Shown here: positions 61,207 through 64,000 of the stretch, one piece after another
Position numbering within the stretch: position 1 is the first letter of the stretch
Layout: each line of letters begins with the position of its first letter
Assembly: GCA_948891265.1 (NCBI GenBank)
Contig: CAQUBD010000003.1
Coordinates: 1-64,000, forward strand
Origin: an uncultured Clostridia bacterium
GTDB lineage: Bacteria > Bacillota > Clostridia > TANB77 > CAG-508
Direction: 5' to 3'
Length of the DNA: 64,000 bases
Program-made: the position numbers and the translations under genes
Notes under the pieces: generated by a model
Seen by the model: the letters and a program-made list of their open reading frames with translations, nothing else
Databases searched by the model: none
What the model was told of the DNA's origin: nothing

Positions 61207-62181
61207 ATGGAAATGACGAATGGCATTAATATAGTAAAATCAAAAGAAAAAATTCAGAAGGAAAGTTGTGTAAAAAAGCGGTCAGAAGATTTAATTTCAG
61301 TATTAAAAGGGAAAAAGGTAACAATATTAGGGCATGACAATATTGATGTAGATGCAACATTATCAGGAATATTAATGTCTAAATTGTTAGACTTTCTTAA
61401 AATCGATAATGAATTTATCATTATTGAAGAAGTTAAAAGAAATGAAACTTATGAAATAATTGAAGAAACAATAGGCATTGATATGAGAAAATGGCAAGTG
61501 AAAGGAGAAAATCCAAAAAGAGAATTGTTTTTAGTTGATCATTTCGAAACAATTCATAGTGGACATGTGGTAGGATGTATTGACCATCATCCAACTAAGC
61601 AAGAAAAAGGCTATGAATTCAAATACACAAGAAAATCATGTGCAACTGCATATTTAATCTACGAAATTATGAAGGAAGTAAATTTTCCAATAACTAAAGA
61701 AGATGTAAAAATGGTTATTGTTGCTATGATGGTAGATACAGTATCTTTTAGAAGTAGCAAGACAATACCAAAAGAGGCGGAAGAAGCAAAAGAGTTGGCA
61801 AGGCAGTATGGGATCAAATATTTTCAATTGGAAAGATATTGTTTATGTTTAACTCCAATTGACAAAATGAGTAAAGCTGAAATTATATCTAATGGACAAA
61901 AATGGTACAATTATAATGGGCATAAAGTAGGATCATCATATGTACAAATATATGAAATGCCAAATAAAGAACTAATAAGTGAATGGTTAAGTAGCTTAAA
62001 AGAAAAGTTAAGAGATACTAATAGTGATATGTTAGTATTCATTATCGCTAACATGAAAAGTAATACTACTTATGAGTATCAAATTACAAAAGAAGAGATA
62101 ACAAGATATGTAAAAAATGGCATTTTATCAAGAGGACAAGATATTATGCCTGAAATTGAAGCTAAATATATTAATAGATAA
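61207..62181 (+). CDS. DHH-family phosphoesterase
   Basis: 324 aa, ATG with AAGGAGAG upstream. Motifs fit the DHH family, including manganese-dependent pyrophosphatases: GHDNIDVDATLSGIL near residue 40, LVDHFETIHSG near 110 and the DHH itself (CIDHHPT near 122), MMVDTVSFRSSKT near 178. The start differs from classical PpaC, and the C-terminal DHHA2 part is diverged. In company with an adenylyltransferase that releases pyrophosphate, a pyrophosphatase role is sensible, but it is inference. Confidence 0.82.
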   Translation: MEMTNGINIVKSKEKIQKESCVKKRSEDLISVLKGKKVTILGHDNIDVDATLSGILMSKLLDFLKIDNEFIIIEEVKRNETYEIIEETIGIDMRKWQVKGENPKRELFLVDHFETIHSGHVVGCIDHHPTKQEKGYEFKYTRKSCATAYLIYEIMKEVNFPITKEDVKMVIVAMMVDTVSFRSSKTIPKEAEEAKELARQYGIKYFQLERYCLCLTPIDKMSKAEIISNGQKWYNYNGHKVGSSYVQIYEMPNKELISEWLSSLKEKLRDTNSDMLVFIIANMKSNTTYEYQITKEEITRYVKNGILSRGQDIMPEIEAKYINR

Positions 62182-62232
62182 AAGAAAAACAGCTCATATG
62201 AATAGATTATCATATGGGTTGTTTTTCTTTTA
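62182..62232 (+). terminator. terminator of the DHH gene
   Basis: AAGAAAAACA...CATATGA / TCATATG...TGTTTTTCTTTT, a long hairpin with a T-rich end. Confidence 0.85.
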
Positions 62233-62308
62233 ACTTTGCATAATAAGTTTTTAAAAATATATTAACATAAAAGCAAAGTAAACATATTATATAACGGGAG
62301 GAAAAAAA

Positions 62309-63073
62309 GTGGAAAATATATTATATAGTATAGCAGGAATATTAATACCATTTATAGGAACAAGTTTAGGAAGTAGTTTTGTATTCTTTATGAAAAAAAA
62401 TATGAATGAGAAATTTCAGAAAATGCTTGTGGGATTTGCTTCAGGTGTTATGATTGCAGCCAGCGTATGGTCACTTATTTTACCAGCAGTAGAAATGGCA
62501 GAGAATCAAGGGGGAATACCTTGGCTACCAGCAGCATTAGGATTTGCATCAGGTGTTATATTTTTAATTTTAATAAATAAAATTGCTAAAAAATTTGAAT
62601 CAAATGGAAATGAAAAGAAGTTAAATATGTTAATATTTTCAGTTACACTACATAACATTCCAGAAGGAATGGCAGTTGGTGTATGCTTTGCAGGATTTTT
62701 AGCAGGGAATGCGGGGATAGCCTTATTTGAAGCAATGATTTTAGCATTAGGGATAGCTATTCAAAATATTCCAGAAGGTGCAATAATTTCAATGCCTTTA
62801 AAAATGCAAGGTGCAAATAAGAAAAAAGCATTCTGGTGTGGAGTTTTATCTGGAATAGTTGAGCCTACTGCAGCATTTATAACAGTATTACTAATTAACA
62901 TTGTTGTTCCAATCTTACCATATTTATTATCATTTGCAGCAGGAGCAATGATATTTGTAGTAGCAGAAGAATTAATTCCAGAAATGCATAGTGGTAAGAA
63001 ATCTACTTTAGGTGTAATTGGATTAACAATAGGATTTATTATAATGATGGTATTAGATATAGCTTTGGGATAA
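62309..63073 (+). CDS. ZIP-family metal transporter
   Basis: 254 aa starting at a GTG with GGGAGG 8 nt upstream. Eight hydrophobic segments are visible. The family's metal-binding signature appears twice, HNIPEG near residue 110 (TLHNIPEGMAVGVC) and QNIPEG near 150 (the second with Gln in place of His), together with EEL(I)PEMH near 222. ZIP proteins bring zinc, iron or manganese into the cytoplasm. The gene is monocistronic, with a terminator after it. No metal-regulator site could be identified. Confidence 0.92.
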   Translation: MENILYSIAGILIPFIGTSLGSSFVFFMKKNMNEKFQKMLVGFASGVMIAASVWSLILPAVEMAENQGGIPWLPAALGFASGVIFLILINKIAKKFESNGNEKKLNMLIFSVTLHNIPEGMAVGVCFAGFLAGNAGIALFEAMILALGIAIQNIPEGAIISMPLKMQGANKKKAFWCGVLSGIVEPTAAFITVLLINIVVPILPYLLSFAAGAMIFVVAEELIPEMHSGKKSTLGVIGLTIGFIIMMVLDIALG

Positions 63074-63089
63074 ATTAGAATATAAATGA

Positions 63090-63143
63090 AAATACTTTAT
63101 AATTTTTATAAATAAAATTTGTAAAAATTATAGAGTATTTTTT
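63090..63143. terminator. terminator after the ZIP gene
   Basis: AATACT-TATAATTTTTA pairs with TAAAAATTATA-AGTATT, then TTTT. Confidence 0.75.
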
Positions 63144-63206
63144 AGTGTTGTGATAAAATATGAATAGTAAAAAGTTATTAATAAATATAGTAAGAAAAGA
63201 GAAAAT

Positions 63207-63692
63207 ATGGAATATAATAAATGTGTAGAATATATGAAAGAAAAACATAAAGGACAAAAAAGGAAACAAGGAACGCCTTATTATTTACACCCAATTGGAG
63301 TAAGTAACATTTTAAAGAAAAAAGGATTTGCAAAAGATTATCAGATAGCGGGATTATTCCATGATTTGATAGAAGACACTGATACTACTTATGAAGAAAT
63401 ATTAAAAATTACAAATAGAAACATTGCTGAAGCTGTAAGGCTAGTAACAAAAGAAAATGGATATAAAATGCAAGAATATATTATAAGAATAAGTAAAAAT
63501 GATATGGCAAAGATGGTAAAGCTAGCAGATAGACTACACAATTTGTCAGAAACTCATTTAACAGAAATAGAATTTCAGAAAAAATATGTAAATGAAACAG
63601 AGGAGTGGTTTTTAGATTTGGCAAAAGGGACTGTTTTTGAAGATGACTTACAAAAAGAACTAAATAATATTAAAAGATTATATGAAAAGTAA
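63207..63692 (+). CDS. small HD-domain protein, (p)ppGpp-hydrolase-like
   Basis: 161 aa. It follows the SpoT/MESH1-type HD pattern: KRKQGTPYYLHPIGVSNIL near residue 20, AGLFHDLIEDTDTTYEE near 48 (His-Asp and the Glu-Asp pair) and VKLADRLHNLSE near 110. It has no synthetase domain or TGS domain, so it is a stand-alone hydrolase-like form. The ribosome site (AAGAGAAA) is weak. Whether it acts on (p)ppGpp or a related nucleotide cannot be read. Confidence 0.85.
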   Translation: MEYNKCVEYMKEKHKGQKRKQGTPYYLHPIGVSNILKKKGFAKDYQIAGLFHDLIEDTDTTYEEILKITNRNIAEAVRLVTKENGYKMQEYIIRISKNDMAKMVKLADRLHNLSETHLTEIEFQKKYVNETEEWFLDLAKGTVFEDDLQKELNNIKRLYEK

Positions 63693-63713
63693 TAGAAATT
63701 TATTTAAAGCTCC

Positions 63714-63744
63714 AAAAAGTGATTATTGAATAGTCACTTTTTTT
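63714..63744 (+). terminator. terminator of the HD gene
   Basis: AAAAAGTGA / TCACTTTTTTT hairpin. Confidence 0.85.
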
Positions 63745-63945
63745 GTTGTATAGGAAAAATTGATTTTTCCTATACAACAAAAACACATTCCAAAGAAAAT
63801 TGCAATGCAATTTTCGCGAGCGAACAAAAACGGGGCATGTAAGTAATCTAAAATGTTAAAAAATTTTAATCATGCTCCTTTTGTTCTTGTATAAAATGTT
63901 TAAAACAGAAACAATGTTATTAATGTCCGCTTTTGTTCTTGTATA
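63743..63945. repeat. palindrome and direct repeats near the window end
   Basis: TTGTTGTATAGGAAAAAT (63743-63760) and its perfect inverse (63763-63780) form an 18-bp stem with a 2-nt loop. Then TTTTGTTCTTGTATA occurs twice (63879-63893, 63931-63945), and GAACAAAAACGGGGCATG (63822-63839) is a partial inverse of the sequence at 63871-63886. No gene in 63693-64000; a TTGACA at 63987 may start a promoter that leaves the window. Confidence 0.6.
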
Positions 63946-64000
63946 GTATTATATTAAAAAAACTTATTATATTTTTTATAAAAAGTATTGACAAATAAAA

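Overview
The window is an AT-rich piece of a Gram-positive chromosome, most likely from a spore-forming member of the Clostridia. The evidence is a cotJA-cotJB-cotJC spore-coat operon, T-box leaders in front of tyrS and valS, an LPXTG/sortase/cohesin/dockerin surface locus, very low GC and the standard stop codons (TAA, TAG and TGA are all used). I cannot name a genus from sequence alone.

Layout. 1-8.2 kb is core genome: a Phe/Asp/Val tRNA operon, an acyl-CoA-ligase-like gene, pgi, an acyl-ACP thioesterase, pyk, then cotJA and cotJB. 8.2-27 kb is the remarkable part: three separate serine-recombinase elements sit one after another inside the cotJ operon. Element A (about 5.3 kb) interrupts the 3' end of cotJB. 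Element B (about 5.0 kb) interrupts cotJC at the codons of its GTEE/LAH metal-ligand motif. Element C (about 8.2 kb) interrupts cotJC a second time, after the Asp-His codons. At every junction I can place a crossover dinucleotide (CC, GA, CA) at the exact centre of an inverted-repeat attP. Joining the flanks there restores a 113-aa CotJB whose stop overlaps the start of a continuous 206-aa CotJC. The arrangement resembles the sigK/skin and spsM/SPbeta cases of developmental excision, but with three elements in one operon. Cargo: A has a RelE/RelB-type module with a frameshifted toxin and two histidine phosphatases; B has a radical SAM enzyme, a structured noncoding stretch and a complete type III (RNA antitoxin) toxin-antitoxin locus; C has a Fic protein, a DUF6076-type protein and a MobV relaxase, so it looks mobilizable.

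27.5-40.5 kb is a dense same-strand run of small soluble enzymes: MmcQ/YjbR, two HD proteins, low-molecular-weight phosphatase, two SDRs, a decayed histidine phosphatase fused to a GDPD, MBL, HAD, Nudix, an AAA/ABC-type ATPase, two GNATs, a P-loop gene with a premature TGA, tyrS and a second radical SAM enzyme. 40.5-53.8 kb holds valS, small membrane proteins, a DnaB-like ATPase, a D,D-carboxypeptidase, and addA. addA carries two extra C residues inside its Walker A codons and an in-frame triplicate of a 35-bp repeat. 53.9-59.3 kb is a cell-surface locus: LPXTG cohesin protein, sortase, dockerin-bearing glucosaminidase and a membrane cohesin protein. 59.4-64 kb has a NadR/Nudix/kinase fusion, a DHH phosphoesterase, a ZIP metal transporter and a small alarmone-hydrolase-like HD protein.
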